A stretch of 64,000 bases of DNA from Sialis fuliginosa (lineage: Eukaryota; Arthropoda; Insecta; Megaloptera; Sialidae), in contig OY540813.1 in assembly GCA_961205875.1 (NCBI GenBank), positions 5,489,001 through 5,553,000 on the forward strand, read 5' to 3'. Of the stretch, positions 48,954 through 61,093 are shown one piece after another; positions within the stretch are counted from its first letter, which is position 1; every line of letters starts with the position of its first letter. The position numbers were made by a program, and so were the translations under genes. The notes under the pieces are model-generated. The model saw nothing but the letters and a program-made list of their open reading frames with translations. It was not told the origin of the DNA and did not search any database.

Positions 48954-50381
48954 TACATACGTTAAGACAATGCGCTATATAATAATAACATGCATTTTGA
49001 TGTATTTATCGACAGTAAAAGGTTAAATACATTTTCATAAACATAGATATTTTTTTTGTATATTAAATACATATATTGCAACTATTTTATTAATATATTT
49101 TTGAGGTATGAAGGACATTCAATATAGGGTTTATATCATATTTTATGTTTAAACAATAATCAAACATTAAATTTAATTTTTATCCCACATGACAATTTTC
49201 TATTTTTCTACGTTTTAGGATAATTCAAACATAAACTTTCAACTAATAACGAATCTACAAAAATGAACATTCTTATTATATTAAAACTAGTTTCAGTAAT
49301 AATAGCATTTGTATAAATAATGATACAATAACATTTGCTTTAGTAGCTAATAGCAAATAATTATTTTAACAAAACAAACATCTAAAATTAACTAGGTTTT
49401 GTTGACAGATTTTCTTTGAATTGATCTAAAAGAACGTGCAAATATTTTTCAAAATATGAAAATAAGCGTTTTTAGGAAATTATTCAACAAATTCAATAAG
49501 CAATATTGGATCAACAGTATTAATTACAATTTTATGTTTAAAGAAAAAGAAATGACTAAATTTATATTTTTTTACTTATTTCAATTATAAATATTTACTT
49601 TTATTATACTATAAAAATATGAAATTATTTTGAAATATAGTAAAATAAAACTATAAATCGTATCAATAAATAATAATAAATTATTTGCAAACATATGATT
49701 ACTTAAAAATGCATAAAGGCATATGGTATAATTTATATGATTACTATTTGATATGATTCATTAGTAGCATAAAATAAACATTAGAAAAATATTATTTTAA
49801 TTTTGCAACGGATATTGTCACATTTATAGGACTTCTAACACAATGTGACTGGATTAGTTTTGTGCTGACAATAATTTTATAGAAATAAGATTATACATGT
49901 ATTTTCTTATTTCAGTTCCTTCCTTGTTTTTCTTGAAAGTCTCAGTTATTTTTTTTATATTTGTATGTGATTGTATATGGTTTCAAATGTTCTTTTTTTC
50001 TCATTCAATCAATACATTGTTTTTAAAACTCTTCATATTATTTGATATTGATCCCTTTACTTTAATTACTATAGATCGTAGGACCGGTATATTTATACAA
50101 TTATTTTATATATTCATTCGATGGATTTCAATAATTTGCTTTTTATAAGGCTGAAGGTGACATTTAGTATTTATGTCTGGATTTATATTTTTGGAAAATA
50201 ATATGCGAGTAAATAAATACTATAAGTATAAAAGATGTTAATGACAGATCTATCAGATGTGAGATTATAAATTATTAATATCCTTTGAAATATATTATAA
50301 TTGTTATTACTTACAAACTTGTTGAAAAATATAAATCCAGTGCTTATATTGAGCGAAAAATAATTTTCTTGACACGTATCG

Positions 50382-50387
50382 TTTATT
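50382..50387 (-). terminator. Candidate polyadenylation signal, LRR-Ig gene
   Basis: TTTATT on the plus strand (AATAAA on the minus strand), about 165 bp past the stop codon at 50549. Several overlapping copies occur in the TTTATTTATTTATTTTATT tract. Confidence 0.4.
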
Positions 50388-50548
50388 TATTTATTTTATT
50401 TTTAATCCATTTCGTATTGGCACTAACCAAATAACATTTTCTAAAAGAGTATCGTAACTTAACAGTCATTAGCTTACACTATCACAGCTGTAATTATGAT
50501 CATTTACACCATACGAATAAATCACCACACTTTTACATTTTAGAGTAA

Positions 50549-53500
50549 TCACAAACGAGTCTCACTGGAACTATTTTTAATTATTCCGTTTTCGACGGTT
50601 ACTACTTCACGACACTTTTCATTAACCAATAACAGTTTGATGGAATCATTGAAATTGGGCATACTGCCTGTATTATTTACATATATTGAATCGTCATGTT
50701 TGGACAGACAATCGACACTAACTGAATTCTTAACTATGCCGTTACACATGCTCATATCCAAGGGCGGCATAGGTAGTTCTCCATTCTTTGGTAATAGTAG
50801 CGACCGACACGAAGGGGACTGTGGCTCTTTTCCAAAGTAATCAGCTTTGTCGAATCTACGTTCTATCATGTTTATGTGAACACCTTCGAGTATACCGTCT
50901 CGAGGTGAGCCAATAACAGAACGATCTGTAGGGGTGTAGTACAACGACATGCGGCTTTGTGCTTCAGATGTAGTTGGGTCTTCGAGTTTACTCAAGTCTT
51001 CTAATTTGGTTTTGATGTATTCGTCTATTTCATCTGGATCAAATACTACAGAATTAGTACGGCCACACTGCCCACCACGACAATTTTCAAAATAGAGACT
51101 TGGTAAATTTTCAAGTACTTTATTGAGTGTCTGCTGTTGATACTTGTAAGATTTTTGAATACGTAGACATTGGTGTGCACTGAATTTTCGTATTTTGTTG
51201 CGTTGGAATACATAATTTTCTCGTACCCAGTTTAACTGACTTGTAGAATAATCACGGACTTTTTTTACCTATAAAAATCATATTCAAATAATTGTGTTTA
51301 ATATACACTATTTTTATCATAAAATGTTATTTTATGATAAATATATTGTTATTTTTTTTCATTTTCAAAAATACAAAATATAGCACAGAAGCTTATTATT
51401 TATAATATAATTGCTTGCAAGGGAACAGATTATGTGCAAGTATAGATTAAATAATAAATTCATGATACTCTTAAAATAATGTTTTTAAGTAATCTTTAAA
51501 ATTAAAAATTAATAATCAAAAATTGAAACAACCAGTAGAAGTAAAACAAGTCTCTTACCTGATCATGATATTGATCTTTGAGAGTTGTCAGGTGTTGAGT
51601 CCCAATATCCCTGAAGTCTTTCAAGTGCTTTGCTTGACTCTGATAGCTATTCTGAATCCATTCCACTTGTTGGGCACAATTTTCTCTTATTCTGTGAACC
51701 TAAATAACAGAAATACAAGTTAGATATTTTTATAATCAATAACTTTCAATGTTATGACCTACCTGTTGTGTGTAGTTATCTTTTAAGCGTTCTAATTGTT
51801 GTGATTTATATTGTTCTATGTTGTCCAGCATAGCATATATTTGTTTTGCTCGAGGAGATACTTTCCTTTTCTTGCAAAAACTGCAGCAATTGTTTAGTAC
51901 ACCAGTCCTATAAATTTAATGTTCATGTATATTATTAACACTTATATTTAGTTATATTCGTAAATTGTTCATTAGTTTTTTTTTACTAACTATAAAAATT
52001 AGTATTTTTTTAAAATCTATGTTAATTTTATATTGATATTAGATTTTACATACTTTCTCAGTAAATATCTCAGGAACTGTACGATTAATGTTCCAGAAAG
52101 AAAACATACAGCACAAAAACCTCCAAACAGTATACTGTTTATTTGAACGTAGAACATTTCTATAGGATTTATGTTCAATACGACCTCTACGCTGTTATTA
52201 CCAATTGCATTTGTAGCGAAACATCTGTATGAGCCACAGTCTCCTCTGGTTACGTTATGTATTATCAAAGATCCGTTCTCGTGAACTTGGATCCTGCTCG
52301 ACTTATATGGGTTCATATATTTGTCATGAGCTGAAGGGTGCTTTTGAAAGATGTCAGGAATGCTTGGATCAGGATTCACATGAAACACTAAATTATCTGG
52401 AGTGATCCATGTTATAGATGGCCGTGGATTTGAAAAGAATTTACAATCAAGTGTTGCTTTTGTGTTCACTACATACTTTGTTGTTGGAGATTTATACACG
52501 AACTGAGGACTTGTACATGTTAAATGATGCAATGTTTGTAACATATCATTTGGATAAGCTTTAAAGCAAGTCAAATCATCTTTAAGTATATTTGTTCTGT
52601 TTTCTGCCCACTTTCCAAACCAATACATCCGACAATCACAAGCCCAAGGATTATTTGAGATCCGCAATTCTTTCAAATTCTTCAACTTGCCCAGTGATGT
52701 TGGAAGGAAGGTCAGCTTGTTATGCTGTACGTTCAAATTTTCAAGATTCATTACGTCAGCAAAAACATATGTTTCTATTTCTCGTAGATGTCGGTTATTA
52801 CGTATGTTCAAAGTTTCTAATTTTGGCATCCCTTTAAGTTCTGTGTTGTGCAGTCTTTCAATTAATGTATTTTCTATAGACAGTTCATACATTTTTGAGT
52901 TTGTATGAAACAGCCCATACGGTATGGATGTTATGTTATTAGTAGAGATATCTAATACTTCTATGTTGATCAATCCATTGAAAACATCTTTGTTTAGAAC
53001 TTCAAGAGGATTATTTGATAAATTTAAATACTTTAAATTGATGAGGGCATCAAACATTCCTTTAGAAATTCCAGTCAGTAAATTATTAGAAATATCCAGT
53101 ATAGTGATTTCTTTTATATCAGATAAGGCATTTGAAGTAAATTTTTCAATTCTATTATTGTTTAAAAGTAAAGTTTCAATATATTTGTTTGGTTTAAAGA
53201 AATGATCAAGGAATGTGATCAGATAGTTATGAGATACATCTAACGTCCTTAAATTTTTCATAGAAGCGAAAATCTGATAAGGAATTACACTTAAATTATT
53301 GTGGCTAAGATATAGTTCTTCTAAATTGTACAGTTCAGTGACGAACAATTTCGGAAGATCATGTATTTGGTTGTGGCTTATATTAAGTATTCTCAAGCCT
53401 TGTAAATTTCGAAAAACATTCAGTCTGGTTATATTATTTTCAGCCAAATTGAGTTTTGTCAATGCCTTTATATGAATGAAAGCGTTCTCTAGAACAGCTT

Positions 53501-53834
53501 TGATTCCACTTGCGGTCCATGTTAAACTTGATAGGTTTGTCGCTCTGAGGAAGTTGTTTTCTGTTATCCTGGCCATAGACACATTGCGGAACTCGATAGT
53601 AATGACGTGCTGGGATATTTCTGGTATCGATGAACGTAGGTCGTTGCACAGTAAATGGTATCTGGCTGAGCAGTCGCAGAGATCTGGGCACGGTACATAC
53701 ACAGCATGTCTTCCGTGATGTTTTGAAGTTACGGTGGTTGAAAACTCGGCGCTAGCGAAAGCCAATAGTAACCAGGCCCACAACATTGGCAGACAGATGA
53801 ACAGGACATTGTTGATATGTCCTTTAATTTTCAT
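50549..53834 (-). CDS. LRR-Ig single-pass membrane protein with hendecad tail
   Basis: Four exons on the minus strand: 53834-52054, 51907-51763, 51699-51559 and 51268-50549. The frame is kept (phases 2, 0, 0), giving 928 aa. A signal peptide lies at about 1-29 ([20 protein letters not shown]). The LRR N-cap has Cys 49, 53, 55 and 63. About twelve leucine-rich repeats span about 78-394, with an LRR C-cap at 396-440 ([15 protein letters not shown]). One Ig domain covers about 446-556 (Cys 464 and 538, [15 protein letters not shown]). One membrane helix lies at about 566-588. The cytoplasmic part starts with CCSFCKKRK, then about ten 11-residue repeats at 627-740, a conserved-looking [11 protein letters not shown] segment and a Ser-rich tail without known domains. 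The layout fits a neuronal or adhesion receptor of the LRR-Ig class, but I cannot assign an ortholog. Introns are short (146, 63 and 290 bp). The start is supported by the signal peptide. Confidence 0.93.
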
Positions 53835-54489
53835 TTTTCTGTCATCGTTTCATGGGATCTGTGTCATAAATGCTAAGTTTTAATAATTTACCATTTAAAT
53901 ATCATTAATTTTTTTCAAGTTTTTTTTTAATGAAAATTGTGCATAGATTAAAAAAATTAAGATTAAGAAAAGATACAATTGAAATTTTAAAAATAGGTTG
54001 CTTAAGAATATATATTGCTTTTTATTATATTTATTTCTTTGTTTATATTAGATATGAGAAAAACGCTAAGTAAGCATGAGAAACACCATATGGTAAAACG
54101 AATTAAATAAAATTATTTTAATTGTGTAATTAGCGATCGTCGAGAATAAAATTTAAAGTTTTTTATATTAAAATTATATTTAAAAGTTTCATTTTTTGCG
54201 AAAAAATGAAAAAGTTACATTCTCGTAATTAAAATTCATACATTTATTAAATACTTATTTACAGAAACTCATCACTCATTTTTTCACAAATAATAAACAT
54301 GTCTACAAATACGTACCGTGTATGTAATAACCGTTTTCCCTTTTACATCAAATTGATTTTAATATATTAATTACTTTTATTAGTTTTTTGAGACATGTAT
54401 AAATGGCAACTTTTCGACTATCATACTTATTTATTTAACACTAGTCATTAAAATTGATTTTAAGTTACATGTTTAAATAATATTTTTCC
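53835..54489. other. 5' flank or intron of the LRR-Ig gene
   Basis: AT-rich, no open frame. In minus-strand sense, acceptor-like CAG/TAG sites lie just above the ATG (ACTTAG near 53870, GACACAG near 53855), so this may be an intron in the 5' UTR. Confidence 0.4.
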
Positions 54490-54720
54490 TTATTTGGTGC
54501 AAGATTTGCACAGGCCAAACATAAATAAATTCCACACAGTTATCCTACCGCTCCGAGCGAATTCGCCACAGCAATGAACAGAGCGCCCAGTTGTTCGACT
54601 CTGCTTTGTGGCAGCTCCCCCTTCAGCCCCGGACGCCCTTCCCGCGTACTGTTCAACCCGAACAACTTGTACAGAGAATCGTAAACGTTGTAGAATGATA
54701 CGCATGCGACCTTGAAATCA
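54490..54720 (-). promoter_or_regulatory. GC-richer island, candidate first exon of the LRR-Ig gene
   Basis: This stands out from its surroundings by its GC content. In minus-strand sense it runs from GTCGCATGCGTATCATTC to CGGAGCGGTAGGATAACT, and GAGCG|GTAGGA could be a splice donor. It lies about 0.7 kb above the LRR-Ig ATG on the correct side. It codes for nothing recognisable in any frame. A promoter with a non-coding first exon is inferred from position and composition only. Confidence 0.45.
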
Positions 54721-57702
54721 TACAGTATCTTTAAGTGCGTATTAAATTGGTATTTGCATATTTGTAAAAAATATTTATTTTGATCAAGTTGTGATTTTTT
54801 TTATTGTGATATTTAGATTTAGTTTGCTTTAAGCAAAAACGTAGAAATTGATAATTTTGTAAAAAAAAAATGCCTGATAAAAAATTATAACGGTAGTTAT
54901 AAATTACGTACATAAAAAATAATAATTGGAATATTCTTCATCGCTTAAACAACTGAAAACTAGAATGAGTCAACGTTTTAAATAATACTGTGTACAACAA
55001 TTAATTTTACACAGTGGCGGTTTAACTAAATTTGGGGTCCTAGGCGCAAAATGATTTTGAAGCCCCCTGTGATTTGTGTATTTCACTAATATTTCATAAG
55101 AATACACAACATTTTATCGAATATTTACAGTATTCTGTTGCAAAAGATATTTTATATTAAGCTATGAAATAGTTATTTGTATTTTAATTTAGACTTCACT
55201 GAGATTTGTTTTCCCAAAATATTTATATCGATTTTATTAGCCCCCATCCTCACGTGACGTACGTGTTTTGAATCATATGTTTACCGAACTTTCTAGTCGT
55301 TTATAATTCAAATACGTGTTAAACATTCAGCAGCTGGCACAGAGTTTTCATTACGCTATGAGTGCGCATGCGACAAACATACACTGTTCAATGATTTCAT
55401 GTAGTTTTGTTTTTTCTTTCTACCAGACCTCTCGTCAAACATCAGCACACTAATGTGAACGACAAAGACGAAACGTTTATCTGTGCTAAGGTGTGCACTG
55501 TATTTCACTAAAAGAAGTGCACTGGCTGGTACTAGACGAAATAAAAAGAGATGAAGGTATTGGTTGTACGGTACGAACAGACATGGTAAAATGCGGATTT
55601 AAAAGAAAGACAGAGATAGAGGTTTATCGTGTGCGCCGATACCGTTATCTCTGTTTATCGCGGTGTATTGACAGCATGTCGGATTTGAACCTACTCTGGA
55701 CTAGTCGATTTTGGTTTACGAGGGGTGGTCTGTTGCCTATTGCATTCGGAGTGTACAGCGTCCAAGAAAAAGCATGTTTTGTAATAATGCGTACATGGTT
55801 AACTGACTGCAAGCTTGAACTGAAAACCGTGTATTTATTTATTGTATGAATAGATAAGTATTTTTTATCGATTGTAGGAAATGAAGATTGTTACATTTTA
55901 TATAATATGCACATTGATTATTTAATTATTATCTCTAGGCCGACTCTGTAGGAGGTTTATTTGCCCGATATAGTTATGTAACAAATTTATTTTTAGATTT
56001 TGTTTGTCTATTATTAATGCATAAAGACGGTGCTCTCATGAAGCTTACACTTTACTCTTGATATAAAGTTTCTATGCTAATATTTATATACATTGGATTT
56101 ACGGAGATTACGTGTTCTGATATTTTAATGGAATTAAATGCTAATGATGTAATTTAAATTTCAGTAGATAAACGCGTTTTTGTTTCTAAATCATAAGTAT
56201 ATAATCCACTCTCACTCCGAGGATCAAATTTAAATAAATTAATTTATCGTATTGATATTCGATCGTAATTGATATTACTCTGTCAATTGTTCAGGCATTT
56301 GAATTTTATTTTTAAGTAGCGTTGAATTTTTGTTTGTTTTCATTATTTGCTCAACTTCACCGGAAGTAGGTAGTTGTATGATAAAAGAAGTATGAAAGGT
56401 GTATAAGTATGTGCATTTATAACTTTTTCTATTTATAATAAAGAATGTTATTTTCTTTTTTTAGTGTTCCGTAGCGAAATCGAAAAACTGGAACACTTTA
56501 GAATCAACACTGTGTCCGTCCATTTGTTTGTCACATCCTTCTTATAACTACTGAATATAAACATTTTTGATGTTAAACGATTATACTGTTTTTAGGAAAT
56601 ATGTTTTTTATATATATTGTCATTTATATGTGTTTATTTTATGATATAAGTAAGCTTTTATTGACAGTCACCTACATAAAATTATTATCGTTCATCGTTA
56701 TCAAAAAATTGCCTGACGAATAGTATTTTTTCTGACCGCAGCATACACATAATAATAAGATAAGTAAAATAAAACCCTGTTTTTAAAGCACATTTTGTAC
56801 CTGCTGTATTTGTTGAATTTCAGCATTAATTTTCTACCGTTCTTAGCAAACATATTTTGAAGTAACCCTTAAGCCGATTTTTTTCGAAATCTGGATTTTG
56901 ATGGAATTATCCATTTTGATCTTCCCTGAATCCATTCTGACTATTTTCGTCATGATGTCTGTGTGTCTGTCTGTCGGTCTTTATGCGTTGTAACTCAAAT
57001 ACGACAAATCGTAGAAGGGTGAAATTTTATATTTAAGATTAATTTTTGTCTGGGAAGAAAACTTCCTATTTTTGAAAACGATCTTTACACCGGATACGAA
57101 TGTTTACTGAGGTCGATTTTTGAATTTTTAAAATTACTTTGAAACAGTGCGAATTAGAGTAAAATGGTTAAGTTAAAAATTGTAGGTAAAATAAAAATCA
57201 AGTACACTGTTCACTGTCAGTATTACGTACAAGAAAGTCCCGTGGCTCCCATGGCAGATATTTTAATTAAATAAAAAACTCTCGTAAAAAGATTGCTTTG
57301 TTTATATCTAGACAGAAACTTTATCCATTGTCGGTGCAATTGTGACTTCGTGTTCCAGGCGAACCAGGAAATAATAAACAAATAATATTACCTACAGCAG
57401 GTATTTCTCGATATACGAATTTCCCTGCGTATGCATTGTTTTTCACTTTACGAGTCAATATTGTATTAGTCAGTAGTTGTATGTCCTTAACCTCGTTGTT
57501 TACTATATCACTACGACTCGAGTAATGTAACGTAATAAGGGCTTCATGTCGAGACGATATTTTTATCGATTTCGTCATGAATTTTGTTAAGACAATGACT
57601 GATACGTTATCAACTTTCTGATGTGTTTTAATGGGCGAGAGTGAAATTTGTCAACCGAGACGCGATACGTTATCTCATTATTATTATTAACTTAAAAACT
57701 AT
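54721..57702. other. Non-coding region with a second GC-richer patch
   Basis: About 3 kb. The patch at 55340-55850 is GC-richer than its neighbours and has GAGTGCGCATGCGACAAACA and a 118-codon open frame (55493-55849) with no family match. A CAGTGGCGGTTTAACTAAAT block at 55013 followed by GGGGTCCTAGGCGC looks like a hAT end without a found partner. At 56870-57010 another copy of the CCGATTTT...TCTGTCTGTC type of insect dispersed repeat is visible. No gene is supported. Confidence 0.45.
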
Positions 57703-57706
57703 TTAA

Positions 57707-58202
57707 GGTGCAGTGGGGTAAGTGCAGAAACGGGGCAAGTGTATTAACGGGTTCTTTTTACTTTTTATTATAATACGAGTGAAATTGTAATAGCTAATAT
57801 GTAGTGAACTACTAAAAGTTAATATCAACTTGTTTAAAAAGTTCACTACTCCAAAACTAAACAACGTATCTTGATGCGGTAAAAAGCATTTTATACTAGG
57901 CGTATTCACAATTCTGCTCTTGCCCCATAGCATATGAAATAATGCTTCAAAGCGTTTTTAACTACCGGTAATGTACTTGCCCCGAAAATCGGGCAAGTGC
58001 ACTGTAGTTGACATTTTTTACAATTTACTATCATAATGCAAATATACAAAGAAAATTGGCATCTTATTCAATTTAAACTAGTCAGTAATAACTGCACAAT
58101 CATTTGATACTGAAAATATTAAGTATTTATATATCAGATTGAAAATATATGGGTTCAAAGTCCAACTATGCAAAAACCGGTCTGCACTTACCCCACTGCA
58201 CC
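57707..58202. mobile_element. TTAA-flanked MITE (piggyBac-like target)
   Basis: The 496-bp element starts GGTGCAGTGGGGTAAGTGCA and ends TGCACTTACCCCACTGCACC, a perfect inverted repeat of at least 20 bp. TTAA occurs directly outside both ends (57703-57706 and 58203-58206). TTAA duplication marks piggyBac-type insertion. GGGGCAAGTG-type motifs recur inside. Removing the element and one TTAA restores an AAAACTATTTAACTGATTTT sequence that matches the dispersed repeat at 37065-37195. No transposase is present. Confidence 0.85.
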
Positions 58203-58206
58203 TTAA

Positions 58207-58330
58207 CTGATTTTGATGGAACTACATCAACGTGTTCCTTGAAATTTAAGAAGTGCTATACCTACATATACCCTATATATACAATCACGCTATAATTCAA
58301 TAAAGCTGAGCAGTGAATAAATAAGCTATA
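58207..58330. repeat. Right part of the dispersed repeat split by the TTAA element
   Basis: The blocks CTGATTTTGATGGAACTAC, ATCAACGTGTTCCTTGAAAT, TATACAATCACGCTATAATT and AAAGCTGAGCAGTGAATA match 37080-37190 in the same order. The left part is just before 57703. Confidence 0.7.
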
Positions 58331-58569
58331 AACTATAAGAAATGCATCTACATAAATTGTAGAATTCAGTCAGTAATGCCACACATAGTTTATTTTCAAC
58401 CTGTATTATCCCAATAACAGACAAAAAGTACATAAAATCGGTTTTCAGATTTGAACAGTATACATACATTTCTTGTCGAGAGTTTCACCGAGATTCTTAG
58501 ATTTTAAGAGAATGTCATTAATTAAATAAGTATTTCCATATGATTCTAGGTTTGCTGATGACTGTATTG

Positions 58570-58807
58570 CAGTGGTGTACTGTAGTTTTCTGTCGCCCGA
58601 GGCAGATGACAAATTTGCCGGCCCAGTCCATTGCACTGTATGCTAAATATGAAAGAAATTGAAAACTTATTTCTTTTTTTTTAAATTTGCCGCTGGCAAA
58701 CCACAATTTTGCGCTTTCTAGTAATTTTGATGATTTTTTTTTTGTTGCCACCCTTAACAAACTGCCGCCCGGGGCAAATGCCCCTACCCCCCCTCGGTAC
58801 GCTACTG
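58570..58807. mobile_element. hAT-type MITE with perfect 8-bp duplication
   Basis: The 238-bp element starts CAGTGGTGTACTG and ends CGGTACGCTACTG, with subterminal GTCGCCCGAGGC and GCCCGGGGCAAATGCCCC blocks. CTGTATTG flanks both sides (58562-58569 and 58808-58815). No coding sequence. Confidence 0.92.
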
Positions 58808-58815
58808 CTGTATTG

Positions 58816-60841
58816 TAAGATACTATTCAACAATATTATTTGTTTAAATTAAAAGATTATTTTTTAATTAAATTAAATTTTTACAAGGCAAGACTTACTT
58901 ACCTAAACCTAGTTTCGTTTTGTACGAAGTCAAGCATTGTACAGAACATTATAAAGGTGAAATGTGAACAATAAAAAAAGATAATTAGCTTTACAAATAA
59001 TAAAAAATCGAGAAAATAGAAATTATTTGTAAATAAATGAAACTGAACAAACTAACCTAAAACCACTCAGATATCAATATTTGGAAACCGCTAAATTACG
59101 TCGCACATTGTTCATGACCATTCATATATTGCTATTTTATTTACGCAGACGCAACATCCGTTTGAAGCATATATATATTTGTATTATTATTTATACGTTC
59201 ACCCTCAAAATCAAGCTTTATTTTGTTAAAAATGTCTGGCAATCCATACTAATATTATAAATGCGAAAATGACTATATCTGGTTGTTTGTTTGTTACATT
59301 TTCACGGCTAAACTGCTGAACCGATCTTGATGAAATTTGGCAGGGAGATAGCTTGCATCTTAAAGGAGGATATAGGCTACTTTGTATCCCGAAAAATTTG
59401 ATTAGATAAAAAAAATCAAAATAAATAAGCCACTTTGAAGAGCGGCAGAAATTTCTAGAATCCTCCAAATGGCTCAAGAAAAATTGTGAGTGCATTTCAA
59501 ACCTTTCTTTTTAAATGTGTGAAATTTTTATTTTGAATATGTTAAAAAAATCCGCGAAACAAAATTTGGAAAAATGACATTTTTTTACAAAAATTGCTGT
59601 ATTTTCTTTGTTTTTAGAGACTTTTCAAAAATTCAAACAGCGTTTGAATCCTTAAAGATGTATCTTTCTGGTGGGTATATTGGTTTTTACATGATTGAAA
59701 TGAAGGGTGCATTTTAGGGGAAAATAAAGTACAAGATATTTTATGAAATGGTTTATTATTCAAATTTGTTAAAAAAATTGTAAAAAAATAAGAAATCGAA
59801 TTCGAAAACAGCGTGGGGTCACTGTGACCTCGGGTTATTTTAGTGGGTTAACCGTGTGCCATGCTGTATTGTTTGCCCGGGGATTGTTGTTGTTTTCAAC
59901 GGTTACAATGAATGCTGTGAAACAATCGATTTTCGTTGCACGTGCCCGCCTCCACTTCTCTGTTTTCACAGACATGCAAGTGTAATTTTCTCGTGTAGAG
60001 TCGAGCGATATAACTTTAAGCCTGTCTGGAACCTGACTGCCGCCCGTTTCCAGGATAGTTTTTTGTTACATTTTATTTGAAATCACGATACTGTACTGAT
60101 ATATATATCTAACTAAAGTGATCAGGCGTATTGATATACAATATTTAACGAATTTTGTTCTATTTTTTAAGAAAAACTAATCTAAAAGTATAAAAAATTC
60201 AGTTAAGAAAATCTGGTTATTTCTATAATTTTCTATTTGAAATACTTAAAAGTCATTATTTATTCTATAAAAAATAATTGACTCTTTAAATTAAAGTTCG
60301 ATGCTAATTGAAGGCAAAAAGTGAATGTTTCTTGAAAGTTTATACATTAATTTATACATTACCCCATTACTTCACTGTTCCATACTCTAACTCTGCTCCA
60401 AAATCCCTGTTACGCGTTGTATAATGTGACAAAATACATGTATAATATATGTACTTATTACATAATATAAATATGCATAATATATCAAATGTAAATGTAA
60501 GAGTATAGAACATAATGTTTTTATCAGTTGAATGTATAGCGTTTATAAATATCAATATTTATTTAAATGTTGTATTTATTTATCCATTATAATTGGAATG
60601 CAAACAAGAAATACTGTAATAGAGGTTAAAAGATTGATTTGAATCATGTAATGTGCGATTATACATAATTTTAGCATTTTTTGTTATCTATTTGCCTTTG
60701 ACATTAACATTTATAATTTATACCCATATTTTTCCCTAAATGCCGGATTATTGGATTTCTATAGGAAGGACGGGGGCCGGACTGCAGAGCGAGAGCGAAA
60801 TTGCAACAAACAATCTGCGTATACGCTCTCCGCTCTGTAAT
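58816..60841. other. Repeat-containing spacer without recognised gene
   Basis: It contains the dispersed repeat at 59246-59400. A patch at 59830-60060 of higher GC has a 74-codon open frame (59856-60080) matching no family, which may be repeat-derived. Around 60740-60840 a CCGGATTATTGGATTTCTAT block precedes the hAT element, and its mirror GGATTATCGAGGAGAGC follows it near 61130, so a pogo-like older element may surround the younger one. Confidence 0.45.
59246..59400 (+). repeat. Dispersed repeat, forward copy
   Basis: The blocks ATCCATACTAATATTATAAA, CACGGCTAAACTGCTGAACC, GATCTTGATGAAATTTGGCA and GGGAGATAGCTTGCATC are the reverse complement of 4060-4205. The class is unknown. Confidence 0.7.
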
Positions 60842-61093
60842 TAGGGTGACCAGGTCTCAGGTTTTGACCCGGAGTCTCAGTGTTTACATACTGAATCTCC
60901 GGGCTCAGGATTTCGGTGCAATTTCTCCGGGTTTTGCAAAAAATGATGACTAAAAAAAAGGTCGTCAAAAATAGAGCAGGGGGCGCAAAAGTGCATATTA
61001 AGGTAATACATTTTATGAAAAAAAGAATAAAATTAAAAAAAGGGGTCTTCATTTATATGTCAGGGTTTGCAAAAACTAAAATCTGTCACCCTA
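60842..61093. mobile_element. hAT-type MITE with perfect 8-bp duplication
   Basis: The 252-bp element starts TAGGGTGACCAGGTCTCAGG and ends ATCTGTCACCCTA, sharing TAGGGTGAC at both ends. TCTGTAAT flanks both sides (60834-60841 and 61094-61101). An open frame that crosses it is not a gene. Confidence 0.9.

Larger units (their letters stand above)
42010..50548. other. Downstream of NDF exon 7: repeat field without recognised exon
   Basis: 8.5 kb in which I searched for the expected next NDF exon (a conserved Cys-x-x-Phe-Val-x-Ala-Gly-Ala start) and found none. It holds the 76-bp tandem repeat at 42181-42545, a hAT-like palindrome at 43071-43959, a TAA-flanked MITE at 44271-44577, small MITEs near 45215 and 45536, a possible pogo end at 45785 (CAGTAGAACTTGAAATAACG), a Penelope-type GIY-YIG fragment at 46432-46515 and a pogo-like MITE at 48635-48953. 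The last 1.6 kb is plain AT-rich DNA and contains the 3' UTR of the LRR-Ig gene. Confidence 0.55.

Noticed and set aside
52592-53718. Plus-strand frames opposite the LRR exon
   Set aside because: They are antisense shadows of the LRR-Ig coding sequence.
55493-55849. 118-codon open frame in a GC-richer patch
   Set aside because: No recognisable domain, no signal peptide and no splice or family support; the composition could reflect a non-coding exon or repeat.
59856-60080. Cys-rich 74-codon open frame
   Set aside because: Cysteine spacing fits no known zinc or secreted fold, and the surroundings are repeats.
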